DNA of 64,000 nucleotides from Callaeas wilsoni (taxonomy: Eukaryota; Chordata; Aves; Passeriformes; Callaeidae): the NCBI GenBank assembly GCA_013398955.1, contig VWPU01004989.1, forward strand, positions 434,001-498,000, in the 5' to 3' direction. The first letter of the stretch is position 1. Each line of letters begins with the position of its first letter. Positions 45,214 through 56,900 of the stretch are shown here, piece by piece. The notes below the pieces were generated by a model. It was not told where the DNA came from, did not search any database, and saw only the letters and a list, made by a program, of their open reading frames with translations. Both the position numbers and the translations under genes were made by a program.

Positions 45214-45712
45214 TGCCTGTGATGGCTTAACCCCAGACAGCAGCTCAGCACCACCCAGGTCACTCTCTCCCTCCAGAATGATGGACAAGAGAATCAGATG
45301 GCTAAAAGGGAGAAAACTCATGGGCTGAGATAAAGAAGCTTAATAGGTAAAGGAAAAGTCACACATTCAAGCAAACCAAAACACAGAACTAACTCAGTAC
45401 TTGCCTTGGTCAGGTAGGTGTTCAGCCATCTTCAGGCAAGCAGAGCTCCATCACACATAACAGTGACTTGGGAACAAATGCCTTCACTCTGAATGCCCCC
45501 CCTTGTTCCTTCTTTCCCCCAGCTTTTACTGTTGAGCACAGTGCTGGTCTGCATTATCCCTTTGGTCAGTTGGGGTCAGCTGCCTGTGTCCCCTCCCAGC
45601 TTCCTGTGCACCCCCAGCCAACTCACTGACAGAGCAGCAGGAGAGGCCCAAAGCCTTGATGCTGTGTCAGTGCTGTTCAGCAGTACCTAAAACACCCGTT
45701 TTCAGTACAAAC
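45214..45712 (-). mobile_element. ERVL-type endogenous retrovirus LTR, minus strand, truncated
   Basis: The plus strand carries the reversed sequence of a very common avian ERVL LTR: tgcctgtgatggcttaaccc at the start, then gagataaagaagcttaatag, aggtgttcagccatcttcag, ggtcagttggggtcagctgc, cacccccagccaactcactg, and gttcagcagtacctaaaaca. Read on the minus strand, the promoter lies near the tttactgttgagc position (a degraded TATA) and the poly(A) region near cttaataggt. The copy stops near 45712, before the LTR's own 5' terminus (about 80 bp missing). No internal retroviral sequence is next to it, so it is a solo or truncated LTR. The 65-codon plus-strand frame inside it is not a gene. Confidence 0.9.
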
Positions 45713-46489
45713 GAAAAGAAAATATTTCCAAGGAATAGGGGCACTATATTAGACGTTCTTTGCCAAAGTGCTGATGACTCCATGGGGAAGGATGCAAAAG
45801 GCTGTTTAGTATGAGGTCTTCCATGTTCATTTGTGCATTTTGAGACAAGTCAACTTTAGAACCGCTCAGCCTGACCTCTGTCCTATATTTAAAAATCACC
45901 AACCCAGGACAGAGTTCAAACAGCATGATTCCTCATACAGCAGCCAGCAATGCATGGACTCATGGGTCTTAAGCTGTACCAAGACCATTGAAATAATAAC
46001 TATAAACACCTTATTTTCCATAATTTGGCTTCATCACTTTCAGAAACTCTTTCTGTGTTTGCCTTTCAAAATATCCTCTAGTGATAAACTGTAGAATTTA
46101 CTTTTAAGTTGTAGGAAAAATCATTTCCATTTATTTGTCTTAAGCTGAAAAAGATGCTGCTCCTCAGCTATAGTGTAACAGGAAAGAATGATCATATGAT
46201 TTTGTACATATTTTCACATTTCATCACAGCTGTTTTTCAAAGGAAAGAGTCCTAGTTTACATTGTCTTTTCTAATAGCACAGGTGCTCCATGCCTCTGGT
46301 TCTTGTTCAGTTAAATTCCCTGTACCCTTCCTAGTTTTTCTACACCTTTCCATGGTAGAATGAGTTAATCTTGCATGTAATATTCAAATAAACTGTGCAG
46401 CATGTAATTGTATTAGTTTAATGAAGTTCCGGTGTTTGTTCTCAAAGTTTTACCTTTACATTTTCAATACTCACTTCTCTTTTTCAGTC
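45713..46489. other. Intronic sequence without recognisable gene
   Basis: I recognise nothing here. One 87-codon open frame (45831-46094, plus) has no recognisable domain. Confidence 0.55.
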
Positions 46490-47560
46490 TTTAGCATTAA
46501 GGTGACATTCTGTATGAAATATCTGCTGTGATTCTGATATCACTAAATGATAATAACAACGGAAATTTTGAGGTCATTATTCTGTATGTGTAGTTAAGAC
46601 CATTTCCTCTGCATGCATCATTTGGTATTTATTGACATTGAATTTTACTTGCCATTTTATTAAGCAGTAACCCAGTACCATCAGAATCTCATCAGAATCT
46701 CATCACAGACTGTTTTAAATACTGGGCATTACTTTGTTTAGTCTGCAAACTTTGTTGCTATAATACTCATCATATTTTCTGAATAATTTATGAGTCTGTG
46801 ATATTCAAATTTATGAACATGTTGAACAGCCCAGGCTCAGCACAGACTTCTGCAGGATTTTATTTGTAATTACACTCCATAATAAAAATAAACCACTGAT
46901 TTCTATCTAGCAATCTTTTAATAAGGTGGCCATATGGGGTTTTTTGATAGGAATTTGTTATAGTGTCTTTTACAGTTCTAACTAGATTATATCATCTGCA
47001 TCATCCTTATCCAACGTTTACTGACACATTCAAAGAACCCCAGGTTTTTGACTCATGACATCCCTCTAGTTTCCAAGCCATATTAGTGCCTACTGCATCT
47101 ATTTATATGTGTCCACCAATTCTAATCTTTATAATAATGTCTATCAAATTGTTTAATGCAAACTTCAGATTTACTGGTGTGTAATTCTCATCCTGAGAAT
47201 CCCCATTTTAAACACTAGTATCATATTTTCCACCTCCTACTCATTCAAAATTATAGGTTGCTTATCACTATTAGTAGGCCAGCAGCTTTATATTTAAGTT
47301 CCTTAGAAGATTTGGATGAAAACTATCAGATCATGGTGAACTGTTACTATTAATTTTATTGACCTGTTAAAAAGTGGCTTTTATTGACACTTTAATTTGA
47401 GAAAGTTCCTCAGAAATATCATCCATAAACAACAACTCTGAAGAAGGTATTTTCCTAGCCTTCTCTGCATAATACATAAATGCATATAATTAATCAGGTT
47501 TTCTGCAAAATGGCCTTATTACACTCAGTGGCTTTGATTATCTCCTTATTTTCAGCTTTC
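46490..47560 (-). mobile_element. Old CR1/L3-like LINE relic, minus strand
   Basis: The plus strand is the reverse complement of an amniote CR1/L3-like LINE. It shows the segment ggtatttattgacattgaat followed by tttacttgccattttatt, then tttatgaacatgttgaacag, then catcatccttatccaacg with ttcaaagaacccc, then atatttaagttccttagaag with atttggatgaaaactatc. These follow the order of the element from its 3' side back into the reverse-transcriptase region. Divergence is high and frames are lost. An internal 11-bp tandem pair (atcagaatctc, 46680-46701) is local. Confidence 0.75.
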
Positions 47561-49067
47561 TCTTGCAAATTTCCCTGTTCTGTTAGGGGGTGGAGGGGAT
47601 GTGTCTGTTAATTCTTCCCCTCAGCAAGTTGTCTCTCAAAATGTTTTTGTCTCATTTCATTGTAATTTTACATTTGAACTACCAAGTTTACATTTATTTT
47701 CTCATTTGAATGCTACTCTGTGAGTTCCAACAGTTTCTGATTCTTATTTAACAGGTTTTCAGTATTTCAAAAGTATTTTACAATTAGCCCTTAAGTTTAT
47801 AGTTTATTTAAATGTATTGAATTTACCTGCAAGCATTTTTATCCATGTCGCTGCCTCCTTCAATTAGTTTCTTTATGCTTCATCTTTCTCACAAGCCACT
47901 TTTTTAGTGTTAAAAGCTACACTGGAGCTTTTTAGATTTCTTGTGTACAACATATTTGGAGGCAATGGAAGTATCTAACCAATATTGTGTTTTCTGCTCT
48001 AGTCTCTGGTTATTCATCTGGGGAATCCTCATTTACTGTCTCTTTCAGTATAAGAGTTACAGGCATCTATGTGAAATTGTAACATAGAAACTTGACAACA
48101 AACAATGGAAAGGACACTTTTCATCCAGTATTTCTTCAGACTACGGAATTCATTGTCAGATTTAGGCTAGGTGTTCAATACAACAGTATAACATTTCCCT
48201 ACTTAGGCATGCCATGGCAACGTCCATAAAAATCTATGATTTATTTTAACAGATACCATATATGACTTAATACTCCCACCAATCTCCATTGTGTCTTAGC
48301 ATGTCATTTCTATTTACTTTCCACTCTACCAGTGCATGTCTCCCTCATTATCTTCTCTCCATTTTAGTCCAGAGATGCCTTTTATACCAATAAAGTTTAA
48401 AGCTAGCCATTTTCATATCTAAATTTGGTGTTTAGACTTGAAATGCTGAAATGGAGCTGAACATGGAAGACATACACAGGGAGTTATATGAAATATCACT
48501 GTATTGCTGGTAGTCAAGTTAAGTGCAGGATTACTTAACAGTTACTCCAAAAGCTAGAAACAAACATTAACTAGGAAAATGTGTTTATTTACAAGAGACT
48601 AACTGTATCATATTAAGCCCATGTGTGGATCTTTTCATTCTAAAACAGAAAGACTTATTACAAAACAGTTTCTTTCCAAAAGTGTGTGTACATATATATA
48701 ACATTAATCAGAAGACTGTACTGCAAACAACTTTTCAGAAATCTCTCATCAACTAAATTGTTCATTTTCTTAAGTTGTATTCAGTGACAGTTGGTTTTAC
48801 TTTTCTGTAAAAATTTATACAAAATAAACACAATGCCGTTCATTTTCTATAACTCTCTACCGACACTAAAATAGACTGCTGTGTACTTTCAAAAAATTAA
48901 GTCTGACTTCTCTCTCCAATTCAAATTCTGCAATAATAATTTATTTTTAATCTTCCAATTGAACGGAAATCTCAAAGGCAAATTGCAAAGATAAGGGTGA
49001 AGTGGTCAAATTGAAACTAATAATATACAACAATGAAGTGAAAGGCAAATAAAATGGATGGGCAGAT
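47561..49067. other. Intronic sequence, possible further LINE decay
   Basis: T-rich sequence follows the LINE relic. Its first few hundred bases may be a more decayed continuation of the same element, but I cannot show it. Nothing else is recognised. Confidence 0.45.
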
Positions 49068-49170
49068 GTGGCACTTAGGAATGTGGTTTAGTGGAGGTCT
49101 TGGTAGTACTGGGTTAGTGTTAGGCTTGGTGATCTTAGAGGTCTTTTCCAACCTAAGCAATCTATGATTT
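49068..49170 (+). mobile_element. CR1 LINE 3' end, plus strand
   Basis: gatgtggcacttaggaatgt, ggtttagtggaggtcttggt, then gatcttagaggtcttttcca and acctaagcaatctatgattt form the CR1 3' end variant with the gaggtcttttccaacct signature. Confidence 0.93.
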
Positions 49171-49789
49171 CAAACTGTCTTCAAGAAGTTGAGTAAAATA
49201 TAAAATTATATATGCACTTCATTGGCTTTCAGTTTCTAGTATGTGATATTACCATGTCATAGTTGTGCAGACATATAAGACAGACAGACAGAAAGGCCTA
49301 TAACTTTTCTTCAGTCCAGAAATTCTAGTCTACTATTAGTTGACAAGTGAACGTGAAATCACAGGAAAATATTTCATCTTGTTTCTCTCCATAGGGAACA
49401 AGGCAGAACAAAAGGAGAAGCAGCATGTCAGACCAAACATTCGTATAACTCAATATCCTGTCTCTGGAAATAGTGAATAATGACACCTAAGGAACAATAT
49501 AAAATAAAGCACTTAGTGGCAATGCCATCATAAACTCTCCTTTGCCCGTAGAATACTCTGACACAGAGCTGGTCAAATGCCTCTTTTTCAGGTTGAAGTA
49601 TACTAGCATAGAAAGTCACTCTACATTTAAGGAAGTCATTACACACCTTTCATGAGTCACATCCTCTTTATCTTCTCTAATTCTACTATATATACTATAT
49701 GGTTTTCAGAACTAGAACCCTAGAAGTGTGCCAGTTCTCAAGGATGAAGACAGGTGAGAGATCTGTACAATGCCATAACGATGTTGCCT
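49171..49789. other. Intronic sequence without recognisable gene
   Basis: A short (GACA)n run lies at 49279-49291. Otherwise nothing is recognised. Confidence 0.6.
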
Positions 49790-50375
49790 GCTTTGTTCTC
49801 TATTCCTTGTCAGTACTTCTTTGCATTTTATTGCTACTTTTGTGCACTGTTGAATGAGTGGCTATTTCTAAGCATTGAGCTGACTTTATCATAGAATGAT
49901 CTATTATAATTCCAAGATTTCTACCTTGAGTGAAAATAATCATTCAGAGCCCATCATTATGAATGCAAAGTTAGCTTTTCTTTCCAATGTGCATCACTAT
50001 CAACACTGAATTTCATCTGGCACTTTATCACACCATCCTCCTCTATAGTGAAATCTTTTGCAAATCTCATCAGTTACTTTCCATTTTCACTGCACTATTA
50101 TAGATTAGTATCAGCACACTTTGTCACCTCCCTATTAACCTCTTTTTCTAGATCATTTATGAACATCTTGAACAGATAGGTTTAGCACAGATTCTTCTGG
50201 AATCCACCTATCTTTTTCTACTGGAAAAAAAAAGAATTATGATACTTTTCCTAACATTTAACTATTTATTAGTCTAAGAGAAGAACTTCCCTCGTCTCAT
50301 TGCAGCTTAATTTGTCACTAGTTTTGATGAACAATCTTCTTAGAAACCTCTCTTCAGAATGCAAGTGAAAAATAG
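49790..50375 (-). mobile_element. Second old CR1/L3-like LINE relic, minus strand
   Basis: It has the same reversed text as the relic at 46.5 kb: tttatcatagaatgatctat with ataattccaagatttctacc, then atcaacactgaatttcatct with ggcactttatcac, then ctagatcatttatgaacatc with ttgaacag, then gaacttccctcgtctcattg with cagcttaatttg. It overlaps the other relic over part of the element (the 3' half), so these are two separate copies and not one split copy. Confidence 0.75.
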
Positions 50376-53300
50376 TTTGCAAATATTTTCTGTTATTTTG
50401 ACGAAAACAGATTTTTCATAATTTTCTGATTTTTGACCAAATTAGTTTTCCATAAAAACATGTATGTTGTTCATTAAATATGTTTTCAATAATTTTCATT
50501 TCTGTGTTCTTTTTGTTTGCCACCTCAGAATGCTTTTCTGTTACAGTTCTGTGCATTGTGGCACAGTGGTCTTCATTTGGCAAGGACCTTAAGTTTATGT
50601 ACTTTATGTTCTATTCAATTAAGAGCTTCAAAAAGTACTTCACAAGAATGACTTTTTTATGAACCAGGACAGGCAGTGAGGTAATTAAAACCAAAATATG
50701 AGGCTTGCTTATATGGCAGTGGATGCAAGTTCTGACTGCTTTCAGTTTCTACACACTGCAATAAGCAGAGTCTATACAACATCATTTTTTATAAGTTATT
50801 TTCTAGTGAGGTGCTAGATCATAGTTCAGAAGGCCTTTTAAAATTTACCCAAAGAAAAATACATGTCGTGGTCAAATCCCAGTACATCTAGAAGTACCAA
50901 TTTAAGACCAAAGAATGCAAAACAGCTTACAAGCTTTATCTTTGGCTAAGTTAGCTCAGTTCTAAAACCAACAGTGTTCATGGCGCTGGCCTGTATAACA
51001 GGAAGCATATCAGGATTTTTTTCCCAGGACACTGCTGTAAGCTACAGTTTACTGGAGAAAGTGCCAAGCCAGCAGAGGGTCACAGGATTCCAATACCAAC
51101 AGGAATCAAAAAAACCAAAAGGTATCACTAAGAAAGCAAGGCACTTTCACGGCATGAGAATCCAAGAAAATGCTGGAAATGCAAAAGGATGGCATATGCA
51201 TAGAACACAGCAGCTCCGGGAAAGAGACACAGACAGCAGTTATTCCCCTCTGGACTCTTACTATGATAACCCTGGCTCTTCATGCATGGTGGATGTTGCT
51301 AGAAGTCAAGCCTGCTAAAGTTTAAATATACATATTATCTGCTAAAAATGACAATTTTGCTATACAGGAAATCTGTCATTAATTATTATTGGCTTATGAG
51401 TTGCTCAGCTGTTGAAAACATCCAATTTATAGGTCTCTCTTCCCTGTCCCAAAATGTCATGCCTACTTCTTGTGTTAGATACTTAGAATTTTATCAAAGT
51501 GCTACCAGCCAGTTTCCAAACTAACTCTCCATAATGAGATTATCACTTTTTCTTCAAAACTCACCCAAAAGACTATTTACTACCTATCTTAACATTTCAG
51601 ATTCTCAAAGCAGTGATATTCAGGTTTTTTTCTTCTTGTTTGAAATGAGGTGAAGTAAACCTTAACAGTAGATAAATTGTTTCTGAAATGCAGGAAATGT
51701 GCTTAAAGAAATCTGTTTAGTAATCTGCTAAAAGAATCTGAAGCACAGGTCAATATTAGTTTCTACGACTTACCTTGAGGATGTTCCGTGCTGATTTGAC
51801 TTTAATTCAGTGCAATTTTTATATGAGTATGCTGGCACAATATGAACATGGATGCCACAACACTAAAGGATTTCTATCAAGAGATTTAGCTGAACTTTCT
51901 ATGACCATTATTCTTGTAGAGCTTTTCAAAATTGTTTAGTTTTTCCATTTTGTACTAGCCAGATGATTTCTACATCTTGTGCTTTTATATTTACTACATC
52001 AAGATTGCCAAACAAATACCAAACATGGATGATCTGTGAATGTTATACTTTTTCGTGCTTTTACTTTTCAGATAAGCAGCTGAAGAAGGCTGGAAACTGT
52101 AGTGCTACACTTCATTAACAAGATATCAATATGATTTGTATAACTACATGCAGAGATTTCTCTGTTTCAGTCACTGAAGCATCACAAAAGAAAGATAAAT
52201 TGGAAGTACAACTTTATGTCTCTGCTTGGTCACAGCCTTTATAACCCTAATCAATAAACAAATTGAGCTCAGTCAGCTTGCTCTCTTGTACTCTTCATGA
52301 TGAGGCAAATATCTAACTTCAGCAATTCCTACAAGACTGTTCCTTCACAGTAAATTCAGGAATTTTAGCAGTAGAAATTATTCTGTAGGGCTTGAACCAC
52401 TACAGGGCAAACTAACCTTGTCACTCAGTCCAGAACAGATAGTCTTTCCAGCTAAGAAGGGAATCTGGAAGAACTGTTCTGTTTAACAACATTAATGTCC
52501 AAGCTTGCCTTTGCTTTCCTAGGGTTGTGCCTTCTTTGCTGCTTTCAGACCACAGGGATTAGCTACACATTGTCCAAAACATAAACCAAACCCTTCAAAA
52601 CACCAATTACCTTAATAGTGCTGTTTTCTCTTTATAAAAATGAATCATGTACCTCAGGGTACTTTAGTTCAGAAAGAAGAGGTAGGAACTCACATAAGCA
52701 ACATCCAAAATTAGGTAGACAGCGGAGACTGAGGGCATACACTCAAAAATAATGAAGGGGGAAATATTTTTAGTGACATGGAACAGAAGAGAGAGGAGAC
52801 TTGTTTCCTTTCTGTTTCTCTTGTTTTCCACAAGAACTGCAGAAAAGTAAGCCAGACCTCCCAGCATCTGGCCAGTTTCAGGAAAGAAAGAGAAAAATAA
52901 AAAAGGAGTGAAAAGAGGAGAACTCCTCAAATATCCAAAGAAACAAGGCTAGACTACACTGAATCACAGAGAGGCAAGCATGGGGGGACAGGGTCTCAGA
53001 GATGAGGAAGCAAAAGGAGGTAATGCAGCAAGGAAAATTCAGAAAGTTTTGTCACGGGTTGAAGAAAACTGTATGACTATATCTCAGTGTTCTGCTTTGT
53101 GCCAGTACTGCTTTCAGGTCCTGCACTGCTGAAGGCAGGGAACTTTCCAAAATGCAGTCAGTAACCTGTGCAGACCCCTCCAAGCAACATGCCCCAGCAT
53201 AAGCAACAACTCAACTTAAATGCATTTTGGACATTCAGTTTTTCCAGGGGCAGTCAAGCACGGAGCACATGACAGCACCTTGCTGTTAGCTGAAAGACTT

Positions 53301-53843
53301 CAGCCCTGTACGTTCTATTCTGCCTCTGAGTGTTCGACTGCTAATTTCAAACTTTTTAGTAGATATTTGTTGTTTAAGTTGTAGCTCTCTTGTCACTGTT
53401 TTTTTATTCCTCTTCTAAGGCAGTACATTTTCACAGGTTTCTAAGGCAATAAAGTATTTTCGTTATTACTTTTGGGTTAAATTTGAATTTAAAGAATAAA
53501 AATCTAGTAAAACTTTCATAAAATCTGTAAAAAGTGCCATAAAAAATCCCCAGGAAGGAAAATAAAACCCCACATAAAATAATTTTTATTTAAAATTATT
53601 AAAAGGTATGTGAAATCTCCCTTGATTATTTTCATTGAATATTCATGAGTAAAGTAAGAAAATTATACAAAACACTCTTATCCCAAACTGTGCAACATGG
53701 CATGATCATCTTTGGTTCTTTCTCAGCTCCTGTAAACGGTAAAGAGAATTGTATGAATACAGCCAAATGTCAACTGTGCCATCTCCCATTCTATCACTCT
53801 GCTGTAGCTTAAATATTTCGCTGAAAATTGAATATTTTCAAAA
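50376..53843. other. Intronic sequence without recognisable gene
   Basis: A 114-codon plus-strand open frame (50974-51318) and several shorter ones are present. None shows a domain, and no splice-site pair stood out. No interspersed repeat recognised. Confidence 0.55.
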
Positions 53844-53930
53844 AATCATAGAATTCTTCATGTTGGAAAAGACATTTAAGGTCACCGAGTCCAGCCGCAG
53901 AATGGACAAATCCCAACACACATGATGAGG
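53844..53930 (-). mobile_element. CR1 LINE 3' end, minus strand
   Basis: aaatcatagaattcttcatg, then ttggaaaagacatttaaggt and caccgagtccagccg match the reversed terminus of the CR1 variant with ggaaaagacct...aagtcc. About 85 bp. Confidence 0.9.
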
Positions 53931-56900
53931 AGTAAATTATTGTATAACATTTTAAAAGTGGCAAGATTCAATCAGACTAGATGTACATTGGGTTAAAAAA
54001 CTAAGTAAGTATAATTACTTTTTTTTTTAAAGAAAGGTAATGTGATGATTCTTATCTACTTGCAGATCAGTATAGTGGAATGGCGAAAAGGACTACTGAG
54101 ACACTTGTTTTCCTGGCAAAGCATTTAAAAGTTCAAATTAAAAGTAAGATTAAAAATTTTATATTTAAATATGCTTCCCTCACACAAATTTGAATAGGTG
54201 ATTTAGGGAGAAAATCCTTTAGGCTTTAAATCATCACATTGTGCATAACAGCACAAGAACCTTTGAATACCCCTTTTAGGAAGAAAAAAAATTCATTTTG
54301 AGCTTTCTTTAAGAATTTTGTGGGTTTATTTTAACTTAAAGCAGACACAAATACTTAACACAGGTTTGTATCTATCAAACTACAAAATATTTTCTCCAGT
54401 TGATTTCAAGATGTAATTTTAAAAGTAGTAATGATTTTCACTGTTAATGTTGCTGTAACCCTGCTCTGCAGACTCTATTTCATTTATGACCTAGTCTTCA
54501 CTGTATTAATCTTGAGAATAAGAGTGATAGTCAATAAAAGGAAAGGAAAGAAAATAAAGATAAAGCTTTGTAGCACATTGCAATCATATTTGGGTGACAT
54601 CAAGGAATGGCATCTAGTGATTATGTAAGACAAATGCATCTACGTATGTGTATTATAAGTTTATGATATAGTCCAATAAGCACTCATGAACTCATTCATT
54701 AATTTTTCAATTATCTGAAATAAAAATTAAATTAATTTTACTTAATTTTTTAAATCATCTTTTTTTTTTCAAAGTAAGAATACAATATATGTCTGATGAG
54801 ACATCCCTGGAGACTGTAATTTTGGATCAGTATCTCATTGGCCACTTGTAAATCTTGGAAAGTCTCCAAATACTATTTTTCAAAGTGCAGTAAGGCTTTC
54901 TCTGCAAACTGTTTGCTTGCAGCAAACATCAGACAGCCATAATTCCAAGAAATATTGTTCAGTAAATCCTTTCTTTGTCAAGAGACAGCACCATTTCCCT
55001 TACAGTCTCCAAAGTGCACAGCTGCCCCAAATGCAGGTAACAGCTAAATGACTCTTCCTCAATTAGCTGTGTAACAAGAAAGCCCCTCATTAGGATAGTG
55101 AAAGGTCAACAGAGTTTCCCAGGGCATCAGCAATAATCACGCAACTTTAATATCCACCAAGCAAAGAACTTAATTCCTTAAAAAACATTTTTTAAAAAAG
55201 AAAGAAAAAAAAAATTCAGACCATTCAGTCTTCTGCTGTGATCAGCTGGACTTTGTAGTTCAATGCAAAATTATTTCTTTGTGTTAACAAACTCAGACGT
55301 CCAGGGCAGAAGCGAAGATAAATATTGATTTTATCAGCACCTACTATAATTCTACACTCCCACATTCTCAAATCTCCAAGTTCCTGAGCCAGTGGCTGAT
55401 TACTAGGTTCTCTATCAGTATACATATATCCATTCCAGTAGCTTAAAGTCTATCTACCTGTACTTTAGCTGCTACCTAAAGATGGTAGCAATTCTGGGCA
55501 GTGTTAGCACATACGGCTAAGTAGTTTAAGGACACTCATAGTGGTATCTCGCTTCACCAAGAGATCCATAAATCCCAGAGTAGATTTTGTAGACTGCTAA
55601 TCATTCCAGATCCAGACCATTATTGTCAATCATCGGTCTGGGCTTGCCTCCATACATTTTTGTCTTGAATTAAAGTCATATAACAGACAGTATTTCAGAT
55701 ATTGTTCTGTGTGCTCCTCTTCCACATGCTGCCCATGCTCTCCAACACTCTCCTGTTGCTTCACCCACTACAAGAAGATGCTGAAACTACTGGAAAATCT
55801 GTTCAATACTGGCAGTAGACATTGCACTTGAAGCATCTGCAGATGAACAGCAAATGCATCACACAGATGGTTTCAGAGTTGCAATAGCCATTTTTCCATG
55901 CTGAATAGATACGAGCAATGTTTGCTAGCAAAAATACATACCTGGAATAGCAAGAAGTCAATGAAAAATGTGTAATTTAGCCCAAAATTGCAGAATTCCT
56001 ATAGATCCTTGCAGATTTACAGTTTTGCTAAACCTCTACCGTAGCAAGGCATCCAGTGGCAGGGTAAAGAGACTGAGATCTGTTATCTTGTTTTCAGTAT
56101 ACAAATTTATGTAATTATGGAAATCGCATAACCAATTATGAATAATCTATAGAATGAAAACTGTTCACCTAAAAGCCCTGTACAACATCCAATGAATTCA
56201 TTTAGGGAAATAAATTATTCTAAGTCATAAGTCATTTGCCAAATAAATTATTCATTGTGAATTGTTCACCCCCTAGTAATCAAGGGCTAATCTGCTGTTC
56301 CTCCAAAGACCAAGTCAGTGGAAGAATGCAAATTAATCTGGAAATTGTAATAACCATTGATCCATCTCTCTGGCATATATAACAATGCAACGTAATACTT
56401 CCTATTTCTTTATAAAGGCTACAACAATTCATTTGACGAAGATCAAATCTAGAAAGTGGAAATACTCAAAAGAAAATAAAAAGCAGAGAGAAGAAGAAAA
56501 AATTCTTCTCTTGCAACAAACAGTAATATTTTGCCCAAGCAGAAACAATTCTAAACAGTTTAGGTGCTTACACTAACGTTGTGGTATTATAATCCTCTTT
56601 GCTCTCTCAGCTATTCACTCAGACCACTTACACAGATTAAATTCTCTAGGTACTATATTGAACAAGTATTTTTTTCTCAAGATTTTCAGTGAAGGAATTT
56701 GATATCTGTTTGATTTAATTTCACTTTCACTTGGAGAGATAATTTAGGAGGCTGCTGCAAGACAAGCAAAAGCCAGTGTCTGAAGGTGGTTATTCCATGC
56801 TTTTCCAAGGAGAAAGATCCCTGAGGCAACAGCATACTTGTTAAAATGATGCTGAATGATTCTCATGAAAACCTAACAGAAATAAAGTAGCGCAAATGAT

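Noticed and set aside
45493..45690. 65-codon frame with a hydrophobic start that looks like a signal peptide
   Set aside because: It lies wholly inside the reversed ERVL LTR and reads the antisense of LTR sequence.
50974..51318. 114-codon plus-strand frame
   Set aside because: No similarity, no splice-site pair and no repeat match. The composition is like surrounding intron.
55225..55425. 66-codon minus-strand frame that looked like a protein remnant
   Set aside because: No known family was recognised and there is no acceptor-like sequence next to it.
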